Shown here: positions 41,602 to 41,776 of the stretch, piece after piece
How positions within the stretch are numbered: the stretch's first letter is position 1
Layout: each line of letters begins with the position of its first letter
Assembly (NCBI GenBank): GCA_039818825.1
Contig: JBCBTD010000036.1
Span: 1 to 41,776 of the forward strand
Direction: 5' to 3'
Length of the DNA: 41,776 nt
Source of the DNA: JBCBTD01 sp039818825
GTDB lineage: Bacteria; Pseudomonadota; Alphaproteobacteria; Geminicoccales; Geminicoccaceae
Program-made: the position numbers and the translations under genes
Notes under the pieces: generated by a model
What the model saw: the letters and a program-made list of their open reading frames with translations, nothing else
What the model was told of the DNA's origin: nothing
The model's database searches: none

Positions 41602-41776
41602 GCGGCCTGATCGCCGAGATAGGCGGCGCGCACCGTGGGGTCGGCGCGGACGGCGGCCGGGTCGCCGGTGGCGACGATCCGCCCGGCGACGCCAAACGAC
41701 ACGCCAAAGGCCGGGCCGAACACGGCCGGCAAGTAGGGCGCGAACAACAGAAAAAGCCAAATCGCCAAAAAAGAGC
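41598..41776 (-). CDS. livG: 3' end of livG, with anomalous sequence at the window edge
   Basis: Only the C-terminal 58 codons are visible. The last about 35 residues (GRIVATGDPAAVRADPTVRAAYLGDQAA) are typical of LivG. Upstream of about 41695, however, the same frame reads a hydrophobic segment (FLAIWLFLLFAPYLPAV), where LivG should show the H-loop and DRI-V-L strand. Base composition drops at the same point. This could be an assembly chimera at the contig end or a real rearrangement. Confidence 0.55.
   Translation of the reverse strand, partial: SFLAIWLFLLFAPYLPAVFGPAFGVSFGVAGRIVATGDPAAVRADPTVRAAYLGDQAA

Overview
This window is high-GC DNA with tightly packed genes on both strands and ATGA-type overlaps. 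The gene content (Ugp glycerol-3-phosphate importer, Tat-exported protein with a GMC oxidoreductase, CueR/CopA, LivF/LivG, RTX proteins, a VPxP-type C-terminal anchor) points to a Gram-negative alphaproteobacterium, probably environmental and perhaps of the Rhodospirillales/Geminicoccales type. The placement is inferred from protein families only.

Layout. 1-417: 3' part of a GNAT acetyltransferase. 428-4625: complete ugpBAEC operon. 4721-7166: ABC exporter half-transporter followed 10 nt later by a small HExxH protein. 7171-7617: periplasmic cupin on the other strand. 7.7-8.7 kb: debris, comprising a tRNA 3'-half-like sequence and a frameshifted IS630-family transposase relic. 8.8-20.0 kb: a locus for secreted surface proteins. 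20.5-21.8 kb: a doubtful ORF and a DUF6159-like membrane protein. 22.1-28.1 kb: O-methyltransferase, SMP-30 lactonase, uronate dehydrogenase, RHH protein, VOC protein, Tat-exported subunit and GMC dehydrogenase (sugar/sugar-acid oxidation). 28.57-31.41 kb: a markedly AT-richer three-gene island with a CHAT (caspase-like) protease. 31.7-36.3 kb: class IV aminotransferase, GH13 glucan enzyme, ArfB, YeiH exporter. 36.3-39.2 kb: copper-responsive copA-cueR with a textbook CueR promoter. 39.2-40.8 kb: HlyD-type membrane fusion protein with a small membrane partner. 40.9-41.8 kb: livF and the 3' end of livG, whose sequence changes character at the window edge.

The most interesting region is 8.8-20.0 kb. 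It joins a LuxR-type regulator with a degenerate receiver domain, a periplasmic C39 peptidase (FapD-like), a coiled-coil plus beta-barrel outer-membrane protein (FapF-like), two RTX proteins (one a serralysin-type protease), a VPxP-CTERM protein, and four proteins linked by sequence. Three of these four carry a Sec signal peptide followed at once by a leader motif of the form L-x4-L-x2-(I/V)-T-A-A-G. This has the spacing of the double-glycine leader cut by C39 peptidases, with Ala-Ala in place of Gly-Gly. The fourth, a VWA-domain protein, lacks signal and leader, and its coding sequence begins exactly at the predicted cleavage point. I propose a Fap-like extracellular fibre/matrix system in which the C39 enzyme trims Sec-exported subunits in the periplasm before export through the barrel. 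This is inference from sequence and gene order.

The second candidate system is the CHAT island. Its three genes lie on one strand, the second and third overlap, and their base composition differs strongly from the flanks. It looks like a horizontally acquired conflict or cell-death module with two partners that I cannot assign to any family.
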